From NCBI GenBank assembly GCA_000827265.1, contig KN834772.1:299526-363525 (forward strand): a stretch of 64,000 nt of DNA, in the 5' to 3' direction. Positions 10,807 through 23,572 of the stretch are shown here, piece by piece. Positions within the stretch are counted from its first letter, which is position 1. Every line of letters begins with the position of its first letter. The translations under genes were made by a program, and so were the position numbers. Under the pieces are notes generated by a model. The model ran no database searches. It was not told the origin of the DNA and saw nothing but the letters and a program-made list of their open reading frames with translations. The DNA comes from Collybiopsis luxurians FD-317 M1. Lineage: Eukaryota; Basidiomycota; Agaricomycetes; Agaricales; Omphalotaceae.

Positions 10807-13800
10807 ATGTCCTTTACTCGCCTCGCGCTATGGCTGGCGAGTACCTCCCTAGTACTCGCCCAATCGTCATCAAACTCGACCATTGAAGCCACTTCAACTG
10901 CATCTGCTAATCTTTCAACTAGCACGGTGTCAATCTCGCTTCCGTTGTCCACAGTTTCCTCGTTTTCGTCAGCATTGTCTAGCTCGTCAGAGTTGTCTAC
11001 CTCGTCAGCATTATCGAGTTTCACTTCTATAGTAACTGCGAATGCGACTAGCTCGTTGGTCTCAGCATCTACCGCGTCTGCGAACGTATCTGTCTCGTCG
11101 GTTCCGGCTTCGACTTCAGCAACTTCCAATGCCTCCACTTCGACTTCAGCGTCTGCTACCACTTCGGTTGAGACATCGCCGTTGACGCAAACCAGAACCA
11201 CGATACCCATAGAACCGTTTACTTTCTCTAGCTTCCCTGTACCCTCCCAGACACCCGTGCCAGCCTTATTCCCCCTTACGGATCCCAAGGATCCACCCCC
11301 AGTTGGAGCTCCTGTTGTTCCGGACTTTGAACAGGCATGGGCCACGGCTTACCAGAAGGCTCAAGCATTGGTAAGTGGCTTCCCTCAAACCCTAAAACCC
11401 TTCTCCATATTGTCACACACGTGTTTAACGCCGTGTCCCCGCTTCCCCGCTTCTCGTGTCTTGGCGGCGGCGGCGGCGGATCCTCATTTGTTTCAGTCTG
11501 GGGTATTGGTTCCGCCGTGCGAGACGTTTGAATGCGACGTATTCTGTATCTAATTTTTCGCGGTCTTTCCGTGTTTCCCATCCAAAAATAAAATAAACGT
11601 CATAGCTAATTTTTTTTATATCCCTCCAATAGATAGCCGACTTTTCTTTACACGAAAAGATAAACATCACTACCGGAGTGGGGTGGACGAATGGTCTCTG
11701 TGTGGTGCGTACATTTTTTTTTCTATGCACCCAGTCAAAAGTTCGGTGGGTCAGATCAAGTGAGGTAATAACTCGAAATCGATGGGGCCAGAGCCGCGGT
11801 GAAAATTTCTCCGTGTGAATTTGTAACAAGTTTCACAACTTGGACAACAGTCTACATTTTCTGGTCAGAAATGGTCAACGAACCCCGCCTCTGACCCGCT
11901 CTAACTCTTTCTGGCCGACCGGACTTTTGACCGGGTATCATGCTTAAAACGGATTTGATGTTGATCCTATACACTGAATACAGGGTAACATTGGAAAGAT
12001 CAGAGATTTTCCCGGACTTTGTTTGGAGGTGAAAAAATCCCTTTTTCAATACCATTTTACCGGGGTGATTCACTGTACTCTAGGATTCTCCTTTGGGTGT
12101 TCGCTTTGGTGATTTTGTCACCGGGTTCCCCGCCGGAATCAATGCTGCCACAACGTGCGTTGCGCATATGCCTCCTTGTCCTTCCGTTTAACGAGGTGAT
12201 ACTCACCACGACCTCTCCATAGATGGAATCGTGATCTCATTCGCCGTCGAGGTCAGGCCATGGGTCAAGAACATGTAGGCAAAGGAGTAAACATTGCGCT
12301 CGGTCCAATGATGAATATGGGTCGGGTCGCCGAAGGAGGAAGGAACTGGGAAGGTTTTGGTGCCGACCCGTTCCTTTCTGGCGAGGCTGCGTATGAGACA
12401 ATTTTGGGTTTGCAGGGTGCCGGTGTGCAGGCGTGTGCCAAGCACTTTATTAACAAGTGCGTGTTTCATCACATATCTGTTATCAATGGCCTTTGAGGCT
12501 CATAACTTCACATCATTTAGTGAACAAGAACACTACCGGACACTCGAAAGCTCAGATGTTGATGATCGTACCCAGCACGAGATTTACGCTCATCCGTTTT
12601 TGAGGTCGGTTATGGCTGGTGTTGCCAGTGTTATGTGTTCATACAGTGCGTTTTTTCTATTTTGTTGAGTAAATATGCATGGAACTCACTCAACCTCAAT
12701 GATATAAACTAGACTTGATCAATGGTACCTACGCATGCGAGAACGACAAGATGATGAACGGTATCCTCAAAGGCGAATTTGGCTTCCAGGGTTTCATCAT
12801 GTCGGATTGGTGGGCTACGGAGTCAACAATGGCGGTTGAAACTGGGCTTGATGTAAGCTTTGGATTTGTTTTTTAGGGTTGAGTACACGGCATATTGACG
12901 GCTTCAAATAGATGACCATGGCAGGAGACATCGTTCTCGGTTCGCATACGACGTACTTCGGACAAAATCTTACGGCATACGTCAAGAATGGTACGGTTCC
13001 GGAGAGTCGGATTGATGATATGGGTGTGTCATTTTTATCCTTTTGTTCAACGGTGTACTAAGACTGAAGCTTCAATCTCTCTTCTTCTCAGCAACTCGTA
13101 TTATTGCCTCTTGGTACTTCCTCCACCAGGACGATCCTGACTACCCCAAAACCAACTTCAATGCTTTCCTTCCCGATGATGCCGAGACCAACTTCCATAT
13201 CGACGTCCAAGACGATCATGACCAACTGGTTCGCGAGATTGGAGCTGCCTCGACCGTGTTGTTGAAGAACGTCAACGGCGCGCTACCACTGACGGGTAAA
13301 GAGAGGAGGCTCTTTATGGCTGGAAGTGATGCAGGACCTGCAGATATTGGTCCCAATAAGTTCGCTGATCAGGGTGGACAGACGGGTATCCTGGCTATGG
13401 GATGGGGAAGTGGGTAAGTACATACCCCGAACTGGTTAACGTTCTCATACGCGAGTAATTGTGCTGATACGTTTCGCAGGACTGCTAACTTTACCTATCT
13501 TATTTCGGTACGTCATTAGGTTCTACTGCAAAGCCTCGCGGACGAGGCTCAAATGAGGTTCTCTTTTTAGCCCTACGAAGCGATCCAGCAACGTGCTCGT
13601 CGAAACCGCACTTCTGTTTCTTGGACCTTCGATGACTTTGACCTTGATCGAGCTGGAAACATGGCTATCGGGCAAAGCGTCTGTCTCGTATTCATCAACT
13701 CGGACTCGGGTGAGGAATATATAACAGTAGACGGCAACGAGGGTGATAGGTAAGTTCATCTTCAGCTTCTAAGAGAGGGGGGAGGTTCATGCTTGCGTTC

Positions 13801-14791
13801 TGCAGGAAAAACCTGACAGCATGGCACGGCGGAGATGACCTCGTTCTTGCCGTAGCGGCTCAGAATAATAACACTGTAGTCGTTGTGCACAGTGTCGGTC
13901 CGTTGATCCTGGAACCTTGGATTGAGCACCCCAACGTCACTGCTGTTCTCTGGGCCGGGTTGCCCGGCAACGAAGCCGGAAATGCGATTACGGATGTGTT
14001 GTACGGTGATTGGAATCCTTCTGGACGTTTACCTTATACCATCGCCAAGGATGCATCGGATTATCCTACTTCGGTTATCCAGGGGGAGATCCCTGGTGAG
14101 CAACAGGGACAAGAGGGAGGAGGGGATATTGTATTGAATATTACGTATTCGGAGATGCTTGAGATTGATTATAGGTGGTTCGATGCTGTGAGTTGTTGTC
14201 GTTTTCTCCGTGTTCCTCAGTTTGTTCTGATGACTCGATATCTCAGAAAAACATCACACCCCGATTCGAGTTCGGATTCGGTCTGAGTTATACCACGTTT
14301 GAGTACTCCAATCTGAACATTGAGAAGATTACGTTCAGTGATGGGGAGGAACAGGATGATGAGGCGAGGTGGGAGGCCGGACAGGCGAGTAGGATTGCTG
14401 TAGGGAGCAGTACCGCGCTGTGGCTTCATCGACCAGCCTATAATATCACTTTTGACGTAACCAATACCGGAGCTGTTTATGGCGGCGATGTATGTTCCTT
14501 GTTTCCTGTGTGGTACCACGTTCTTTTACTTACTTTATGCTCTTGCAGATCCCACAAGTATATCTCCACCACCCAGCCTCCGCATGCGAACCGCCTTCCA
14601 TTCTGAAAGGATTCACCCACGTCGAAGTCATGCCCGGTGAAACGCGGACAGTGAGCATCCGGCTGTCCAGGTATGATTTGTCGATCTGGGATGTGGTCGA
14701 CCAGGGATGGAAGAAGCCAGATGGTACGGTCACGTTTTCGGTTTCGAGGAGTTCGAGGGATGAGAGGTTGACTGGGACTATACCTGCATGA
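10807..14791 (+). CDS. secreted GH3 beta-glucosidase with Ser/Thr-rich N-terminal region
   Basis: It hydrolyses terminal beta-glucosides such as cellobiose outside the cell. The ATG at 10807 starts a signal peptide (MSFTRLALWLASTSLVLAQ). About 130 residues of Ser/Thr/Ala-rich, mucin-like sequence follow (10865-11230), then the GH3 core split over many exons. Core landmarks are 'TTGVGWTNGLC' (about 11670), 'DSPLGVRFGDF', 'GRNWEGFGADP' (about 12343), 'KHFIN', and 'GFIMSDWWA', whose Asp is the family nucleophile (about 12800). Then come the alpha/beta sandwich ('STVLLKNVNGALPL', 'LWAGLPGNEAGNAI', 'FGFGLSYTTF') and a fibronectin-III-like C-terminal domain ending at 14791. A GTG at 10786 in the same frame is not needed. 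The order and motifs agree with fungal family-3 beta-glucosidases. The long N-terminal low-complexity region is unusual and probably O-glycosylated. No frame breaks were seen. Confidence 0.92.
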
Positions 14792-15311
14792 AGGAGGGAA
14801 AACAAAAGATATACGGACTTTAGCTAGTTACATTGGTTTTTAATTATCCTTGCGAAGGACTATGTAGATAGTAGATAACATTGCTTTCTATTATTCGATC
14901 GTTTTACAATGCGCGGCATTACATTCGTTGGTTAGACGGATTTCTTATAAGAAAATTTGGCATAACGCCAGGACTGTAGTACCCACTTGCGCGGGGGAGG
15001 CAAGTTGATATCAGCATCGCGGACGTTGAATTGTGAATTCGAACTTTTATTGGGAGGCTGGTAACGTATCTACGCCCGTAAAGCTGCGAAATCTCGCTTT
15101 GACCTACCATAATGGGTTAGTCGTTGATTGATGGCTGCTTCGAATTGCAGTAGCCTGTTCGACCAAATTGAGTAACTTTGTTTCAAAGAATCTTGTTCAT
15201 CAACGATACTCCTACAAAACTGTTGAAAACATAGAAAAAGTCTACTTCTCAAAGAAGCAAAATGAAAAGGCCCAGCGTACACTTCCGGAATCGAAACCGA
15301 CCTGCGATCCA
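14792..15311. other. convergent intergenic region
   Basis: It holds the 3' ends of the GH3 (plus) and GH28 (minus) genes. Nothing else was recognised. Confidence 0.5.
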
Positions 15312-17234
15312 TCAAGCAGAAAATCCAGTTACCGGTGCATTTTTGATCGTAGAGCCTTTTCCTCCAGAGGCTGAAAGGCCGGACCAGTCCCATGTTCTGC
15401 GAATGAAGATGATGAGAATGTAAAGTATATATATGTGAGGGCAAGGATGGACGTACCCTGTACAACTACTCGTGCTTCCACAGTTCACTTCCACGGCGTT
15501 AGCGTCGCTTTCGACGGAGACGGTATTGGAGTCATCGAAGTTGACATTCTATTAATGGGATTGGAAAGGAAAGAGATGAGTAACGTGTCAGCTTGTAAAA
15601 GGACAAGGAACAGAGACTCTTACTTCGATGACTACGCCAGTCCCAGGAGTACCAAGGGTATCGGGATAACTCTGGTCAATGATCACACCGAATTCAGTTA
15701 TCCCGGAGACTTTGTTATTCTCGTAGACGACGTTTTCGACAATGGATCCGGTTGCCGTTGCGTCAGTTTTGATTCGGAGACCGTTCACGCTGAGGTGGAG
15801 AGTTTGAATGGGGGTATTATTACTAAAGTTCAGAATCCAACTCACGTTCCAGTGACGGTATTTCCGGAGATAGTTACTCCAGAAACAGTTACGTCGCTGG
15901 TAATGGAGCCCTTTAGAGGGAAGGAAGTAGAAGCATTACTAGCTGGGCATCGGATATGTACTTGGACGAGTCCACGTACGATTGAAATACCATGCCCGAT
16001 TCCTTCGCAGACGTTATTTGAGAATGTGATTGAGGTACCTTTGTTCTGCATCGCAATTAAGAGATGAACGAGAGATTGCGGACTTATCGATACTTACAAT
16101 AGCGAGACAGTCATCCTGGTTGTTAACTGTGCATCCAGTGACTGAGAAAAAAAGTTACATCAGCGATTCAGGGATCAGGGATGAAATTTTGGAGAAGGCT
16201 CACTCGTCACATCGTCGGCAGAGACATCAAATCCATCAGTGTTGGCGCCAGCGGGGTCGTCTCCTGAAAGACTGTTGGGTGCGGTACCAGCAGCTGAGTA
16301 CCACATCGTGCTTGGTGTAAATGATCATTATAACCGCGCCCTGTGAGGTTGAACTCACCGTTGTTCACAATAACCCCACTGACGGTTAGCGAGCTTCCCC
16401 CAATAGCCACAGCTCGTCCAGGTGAGTTGACGACTTGTACATTGCTGAATGTTCCACCCATGTTGATGCGGAGGAGAGGGTCAGGTTTGGTAACACCTCC
16501 GTTGATCCCTTGGCCATCCTAGATAAATGAAAAGTAAATATGTATTATAAACTACAACAAATCAGAGGAGACGGACCCAGTAAAGAGTCCCCTGTCCATT
16601 GAGGTCGTGTCCACCTGCAGAAAAACATACGTCAATCTAACAATAGAACGGTCTGAGTTGATCTCACCTCCGTCGACTACGCGTAGAAAATTTGTTCAGC
16701 CAGAGAACTAGCAAGTAGGGACATTTAATGCGCACATGTGATATCGTTTCCAGTGATTTCCATGAGTGGTCCTTCCCAGTTCTAAGCGGGGAATGCGGCT
16801 CAACAAAACAATCCCAAATAGAAGCGGTGAATGTACTTACCTGGAACCCGAAAGTAAGCTCTCCAGTCAAGGTGACTTGAGCACCATCGGGTGGATTGAG
16901 TAGAAAAGTTTCTGTTTTACAAGGTTCAGGATGATGTACACGATATGTAAATGACTACAGCTGTATGTACCTCCAGCGGTGACAGTGAAGCCCCCAATCT
17001 AAATCAGGAGGGTGAGTACGCAGTGAGTGGCTGTTAGTGTTACAGAGGAAGGATGATACTTACAACGATAGTATCACATTCCTCCGCAGCCGCAACGTCC
17101 GAAAGAGATTGAATTTCGCCCGTGCATCGTTTTCCAATCTTCCGCGGTGCATTCAAGGTAGTGTTCTTGTGCAATGCTAGTGTAGCTGAAGCGCATACTA
17201 GAAGCACAGCGAGAGTGAGAGAAGAGGTGAGCAT
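15312..17234 (-). CDS. secreted GH28 polygalacturonase (copy 1)
   Basis: It cleaves homogalacturonan (pectin) outside the cell by inverting hydrolysis. The ATG at 17232-17234 starts a signal peptide (MLTSSLTLAVLLVCASATLA). Then comes 'CTGEIQSLSDVAAAEECDTIVV', the Cys-capped start of the right-handed parallel beta-helix. The four catalytic motifs are all visible: NTDGFDV (about 16220-16240), QDDC (about 16105-16125), GIGHGISI (about 15990) and GLRIKTD (about 15770). About ten short exons; the last encodes 'TWDWSGLSASGG' and ends with TGA at 15312. It is closely similar to the second GH28 gene at 59980-61891, including the same exon layout, so they are paralogues. No inactivating change was seen. 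Confidence 0.9.
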
Positions 17235-17289
17235 CTTGTTTGAAGGTGAGGATATGCCAAGCTGGCCATTCCTTGGATGATTCAGGACA

Positions 17290-17296
17290 TTTTATA
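17290..17296 (-). promoter_or_regulatory. TATA box of GH28 copy 1
   Basis: TATAAAA on the minus strand, 55-62 bp before the start codon. Assigned from sequence and spacing. Confidence 0.5.
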
Positions 17297-18114
17297 CTAA
17301 AGGGAGGGAAGGACAAGAAGGCCCAGTCCGGCGATGGGCGGGCCTACGGAAAGCGAGAGTACACCCGGACGAGACGTGATTCAAGAAATACGCAGCTCTG
17401 CGGGCAGCGTTGCGTCGAAAATAAGTAGAGGATTCTCCGAAAAGGCAGTTGATTGATGTAATAATTCTGGATACGTTTTAGAAGTTGGTATGAATAGGAT
17501 ATCTAAGTATAAATCCGGGTTATTATATAGCCTTGAGCTATGGAAACGCGAGCTTATTATCCGTGCAAGTCAAATCCTGCGAAATGGTGGGACTAGATTA
17601 AAAATAGGACGTGGAGCCAACGGGCCGCTAATCAGGCTTTTTAAGAGAGGCTCAAGGGCATTCAGCAACTTTGACACATTTTTGAGCTTGTCCACTGATC
17701 AACAGTAATGGGATGATCAGTGTCTATGAAGGCGAAAGATTCAAGGTTTTGCATTGCCAATATCGACGCGTAAAGTCATGCAAGAGCATTGTCCGGGACC
17801 GCGGAAAGAGTGGCTGATACAATCTCAGGGAGAGTCATAGATGATCACAAGTTCGCGATAGCACTGCTATTATTAGCGCGAGTTGTGAGTTGTGAGCTTG
17901 AAGCAAAATTGAAGTCGACGCGCTTTTCCAGAGTCTCAGGGTCACGTGGTGATTGCAGATGACTCACTATGAGCGATCGATGCTTTGTTCAGCTCTTCTT
18001 TGTGCCTTCGAGTACGGAGGTCCAAAGGTGAGCCATTTTCAGTTTTTTCTTCAAATATACTCAAGGTCAGCAAGAATACAGTGTGGATAAGAAGACTGCA
18101 GTACAGGATTCAGG
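17297..18114. other. intergenic between divergent genes
   Basis: It separates the GH28 (minus) and T5orf172 copy A (plus) promoters. A 72-codon frame at 17490-17708 has no support. No repeats noticed. Confidence 0.4.
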
Positions 18115-20591
18115 ATGGGGACAGGTTACAAGTTGAAAGGAAAGGCGATAAATCTTTTCGCCAAACTCAAGCCCAACAACGACGATGAGGTGCGTTCCCA
18201 TCTATTCAAACAAGTCCTCAGCTTATCCATCTGTAGTCGGGATATAGTGGCCCAGATATCTCTTCGCGTCTTTCTTTCTCCAGCTCTGGCTCGAGATCCT
18301 CTTCTCCCACCAAGGTAGCTTCCTCCTCCCCAACCAAGATTTCTGCTTCCGGTGCCCCGCCAAAGGGACCGAGGGCTCCAGGTCGAGCCCACTCAGATGA
18401 CCGGACGCCCGCGCAATTAGCGGATTCTTTAGATTCGCTCAACTTGAGCGGAAACTCCTCCCGGCGTGCTGATCCCTCTGCTGGCTCCACGAACGCTCAC
18501 GAACGATACCGGAGTGAAGAGAATAATAATGTCTATGCGCCGAGACATCAACATACAAACTCCGCTCCGGGTCCTTTTATTGGCGGATTTACTTCCTCAA
18601 CTTCAACTTATCCGCCTCCGCCGCCGGGCTATTACACTTCAGCAACTCTGCCGGCGGCGAACGCTGGTCTGGGTCCGGGTCCGCTTCCTCGCCCTCCACC
18701 CATGCAATTTCCTACTGCAGCTTTGGATAGCTCGCTTCCAATTCAATACGCGTCTCACCCACAACCTTCCCAACAACAATTACTAACGCCCTACGGAGGA
18801 GCTGGAACACCTCCATCGAGGCCATATTCCGCTCCGGGACCTCCTGGATTTCCGCACCCCAATACCTCCCCTTATCCTGGTCCATCACCATTCACGACGC
18901 CGGGATCTTCACCTGTTCATACGCCTTTTGGAACCGGCTCATCCGCGTACGCTGTCCCTCAACAACCACCGTATCCAGGCCAGCATCCTCCGCCTCCTGC
19001 TACATCCACGCCGAACCTCTTCATGCCACCCAATCCTTACCCTCTGCCAAACCCGAAAGCAGGGAGGCCACTTCCACAACCGTCTCCGACTGCTACTGGA
19101 ACCGGAGGGTTCGCATTTGGAGCTTTGCCCCAGCCCCAACTCCCCTCCAGCCCCACCCGCCCCATTCTCAATACCCAATTTAATAGTCCCAGTGCCGGTC
19201 CAATCAAGCAAACGAAGCAAAGACGCCCCCGCGCTACCTCCACGCCGCCTACTCCTGTAAGTGACGGCGGGGTCACCGGCGTCAGTGGTCAGATCCAGTG
19301 CAGCGGCGTGACTAAAGCGGGAAAACGATGTACTCGGATGGTCAAAGGCGGTCCCGCCTTGGTTCGCGTTTGGGGTACCGGAGTCGCAGCTGCGCCAGAT
19401 AGTAGTATTAATACGAGCGCCGCCGGAGGTGTAGAGAGGTTTTGTCATCAGCATGCAAAGGAACTGCTGAGTCCGAGCGGATTTTATGCAAGGAAACAGA
19501 ATGGGCAAGGACAAGGACGGCAGGAATGGATCAATTTCGCTGGTAGGGTTTGGTGGTTTTATCAAAAGTCATGCCATTTCTAACCGTTTATCGTAGATTA
19601 TATACCCCCCTACCTACATCCAGATACCCAAGTCGCTCTTCGTGTGGAGATGGAAAAACCTCGAAGCCAGAGCGACGTCGAGGGATTTATATACACTTTC
19701 GAGATTAGAAGTAAGACTTTTCATTTGCGTCATTTACCAGGTCTCTGTCATACTCATTTGCATCTGCCACCACTAGATCCCAAGGACCCATCTCCTCCTA
19801 CCATCTCCCTCAAAGTTGGACGTGCCGTCAACGTCGTAAAGCGATTAAGCCAATGGGGCAAACAATGCGGCAGCAAAGAACAAGTCCTACGAGGATGGTA
19901 TCCCGGAGAAGTCGACCACGATTTTGACGATGAAGACAATGCCGTAGGACAAAGCATGATGAAAGGCCGAGTCAAGGCTGGCGGAAGAGGTGTATGGTGT
20001 CACCGTCTCGAACGACTGATTCACCTCGAGCTCGCGGATTTGGCGGTCAATTCGCCGTATCTTGAGCCTGGGTGGGAGGCATTCACGAAGGGCAACGAGA
20101 ATGGGAAGAGGTATGCCGACACGCATCCACAGTATGCTTCTGGTTCTGGGTCTAGCTCTGGGGTTGCCAAGGGAGTGAGAAGGAATGCTGCCGCGTCTGC
20201 GTCGGGTTCGGTCATATCGATTTCTTCTGATTCTGATTCCGATTACGAGTCTTCCTCGGGTTCACCAGCTTCTAGAACGCCCGTAAAGGGTAGAGCCATC
20301 AAATCCAAGTCCCCCGCTAAATCCCCGGGAAAATCGTCTACCCCAGCTAAAAGCAAGAAAGACCGATTCCTCGCCAACGGGCTGGGTAATGGAGGTGGAG
20401 GTGCACCGTGTAAGGATTGTGGACAGATTCATAAGGAGATTTTCGAGTTTGCGAGGGTTCCAAAGGGGCCTAAGGGACAAAGGGGAGGAAGGAACGCGAA
20501 GAAGCACGTAGATTATCATGGGATGGAGTGGGAAGGGATTGTGAAGAAGGTTATTGAGGAGTGGGGGGAGTTTGTGGCAAACTATGTCTAG
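18115..20591 (+). CDS. T5orf172-domain protein, copy A
   Basis: Exons 18115-18189, 18237-19542, 19597-19710 and 19777-20591 join in consistent phase to 769 residues. A short first exon (LFAKL) leads to about 370 residues of Pro/Ser/Gly-rich sequence. Next comes a small Cys/His module (Q-C-x-G-x-T-x-x-G-x-x-C ... C-x-x-H, 19298-19455), then 'DYIPPYLHPDT' and the T5orf172 (DUF1766, GIY-YIG-like) core: 'SLKVGRAVNVVKRLSQW' and 'WCHRLERLIHLELADLA'. After about 90 disordered residues the domain closes with CKDCGQIHKEIFEF and a Trp-rich helix. T5orf172 occurs in fungal Mug113-type proteins and phage proteins, and its biochemical role is not settled. This copy shows no damage and is the reference for copies B-D. 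Confidence 0.82.
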
Positions 20592-21579
20592 GGATGAAAG
20601 AGGGGAGTTGGGGCGCTGGACGCTCTGAATACCCGAAATCGCATCTTAGCTGTGCTATTTGACTTTGGATTGCTTGCTTTCCTTGTTGCTTTCTGTCCCT
20701 CGCTTTCTTAAGTCGTATAGGGTCGTTTCTCAGTTATGAACTTATGATGTCTGCTGTATTGTAAATTGATACACCTTGTACCGACTTGGACTCTCATTCA
20801 AATCACATATGTACGACTCAAAGTTTCCCTACTTCTCAAGTCTGAAGGTTTCGAGGTCGTATTCAGCATGAGCGTCAACAATTTGCTACGGTCAGATCCC
20901 GCCGAAACGAACGCCTTCTTCGTCCAGCACTCCCCGTATTCTAAAGCGGGGTCACCTACGGAGAGCGACTTGCGTGAGTCATCGGAGGTGAGGAAATTTG
21001 CCTCCTTATTCCGATATTTTGGCGAATCTCGCAGGGGTGCAATTGTCATCTTCATTTTGATTTACGGCTAAGCCAGTTATTAGCCGGTGAATTGTACCTA
21101 TCACTCACTCTATTTCTCCTACATTTCCTGTCTCGAACTCATGACCTTGAAGAGTTATTTTCGGAGGTCAAGGTTAACAAGTAGTCACTGGAGTGCTACA
21201 GAACTATTAGGTTAAATGTCGACATCAGTGTAAATTCGGCCCCAATTATCGTCAAAGACCAAAACTGGGCCAATAATTCTAGCTTCGAGTGGGAAACTTT
21301 CCTCGAAAGTAGAAAGATTTCACAGCGTCATTTTATTACCCCGAAACTAATTGACAGAAGATAATTTTTGCTCTACATACCATGCGCTGAGGAAGAAGTC
21401 TAAACAAAGTCTAAAAAGTAGCGAGGAAAAGCTGCTCACTTCAGTATCATGTGAGCACTGATCACTCGAACTGCAGGAGTTTTTCGTCTATTTCGACTTC
21501 CCTATTGGACAGTTATATCCCATGAGAGGCAGAACTTCGGGATCGTTGTTCATCTTTCACTTACAACGACGCAAATGCT
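20592..21579. other. 3' flank of copy A and xylanase promoter region
   Basis: The first 150 bp resemble the 3' flanks of copies B, C and D (GATGAAAGAGGG and a TTGCTTTCCTT-rich block). The rest has no recognised feature. Confidence 0.5.
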
Positions 21580-21585
21580 TATAAG
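21580..21585 (+). promoter_or_regulatory. TATA-like box of the xylanase gene
   Basis: TATAAG lies about 45 bp before the ATG at 21630. Weak consensus, good position. Confidence 0.35.
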
Positions 21586-21629
21586 GGCGAACCCAGAGCT
21601 TGCTCGTCAGAGCTGAACAGCTAATTATC

Positions 21630-22411
<782 letters not shown>

Positions 22412-22679
22412 AACAATGCTGGTGTTCTTTGTTCGTTTGTTAGTGTCCCTCCCATCCGTTGTCGATCGATCCACTCAGTTCTTACATACCTCTAGGCTTT
22501 TGCAAATGCGCGACTAGCAGCTGTTTCTCTGGAATTAAGTACTGTATCAGTGTAAATTTGACATTTGTACCCACTCAGGAGTTCATAAACGCGAAAATTG
22601 TTGAGAAACTCGACGCGTTTTACCATCACACATGATCTACACGTGAGTACAAATGACTCAGCGGTAAGCGAGTAGATCG

Positions 22680-23420
22680 CCGTTGAACGTTGAACGTTGA
22701 AAACTCGAAACTCAGCTTGACCGACATCATTATCTTCACGTTCATTGCTTGTTCGATACACCTTTTGCTGGACTCTATATACGTATGACATTGACACTTC
22801 TCGCGCAATCTGTTGACTTTAAACTCCCACAAGAAGAGGAAAGGTGGTCAACTCCATTGTCGCCTTTGTCGGCATCGTCCTGATTTTCTAATGTGCTACA
22901 CACAGCACCAAGTACAGCTATTGGAGGCCCGTCGCTCGCGGATTGGACACGCCAGGATCTTGGACTGAAGAATGATACTCGTGATATGATGGACACCGTT
23001 CAGGAATATGATATCTCATCCTGGTTTACTGAGCGTTGTGTGCTGGCGACGCCATCCCCTTCGTAGAGAAACTATTCGGTGCGGCCTCCGCAGCGTTGAG
23101 GCGTCTACGTACTGGAAGTATACTTGTTGAATTTGAAGAAGCGGTTTTTTCTGTCCAATACTCATCTGCCGCCGCCAGCTTCGGGTCACTACCGGCACAT
23201 ACCACGCTCTATCCCCGTACTTACGCCCCAAATCAACCCAAGTAACGCTGCGGGTCCATCACGGCTAGCCCCTGAAACCAGCAGAAATCGTACAAAACTC
23301 CAGTTGTATGTAGAGTCGCAGAATGGCGCGCAGGGAGAGGAAGAACTTGATAGTAAGGCTAACTGGGAAGAGACACCAGTAGCTGTCGTTCTCGGAAGGT
23401 ATTATCCGCATATTGCTCCT
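22680..23420 (+). pseudogene. CUE-domain gene, dead copy 1
   Basis: About 580 bp from 22838 align by eye with the intact CUE gene at 36810. Shared stretches include 'GTCGCCTTTGTCGGCATCGTCCTGATTTTC', the segment for 'GGPS-ADW', 'DTVQEYD', and the tail from 'ACGCTGCGGGTCCATCA' to 'AACTGGGAAGAGACACCAG'. Frame is lost by indels, and the exon corresponding to MFP is altered to EYD. An insertion of about 150 bp (about 22690-22837) sits next to the start codon region and is also present in dead copies 2 and 3. Confidence 0.7.
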
Positions 23421-23572
23421 AATTTTCATTTCATTTCGAGACGCTGAATTGATGACTTCAGGCCAAGTGGACATTACTACTTCAAATCAAAATACCCCGC
23501 TCGAAATGAACATTGAAAATGAGAGGTGGGAAGAACCACACGAGGTGTCTAAACAAATTACTCATTGGCTCG

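Noticed and set aside
10758..11345. 195-codon acidic frame antisense to the GH3 N-terminus
   Set aside because: It is produced by the Ser/Thr-rich repeat composition of the sense strand; the sense frame has the signal peptide and joins the GH3 core.
15435..16067. 210-codon plus-strand frame over GH28 copy 1
   Set aside because: It is antisense to exons that carry the catalytic GHG and RIK motifs.
18939..19565. 208-codon minus-strand frame within T5orf172 copy A
   Set aside because: A compositional shadow of the Pro-rich sense exon.
22680..22700. GTTGAACGTTGAACGTTGA microrepeat
   Set aside because: Only about two and a half units; no evidence that it is more than local slippage.
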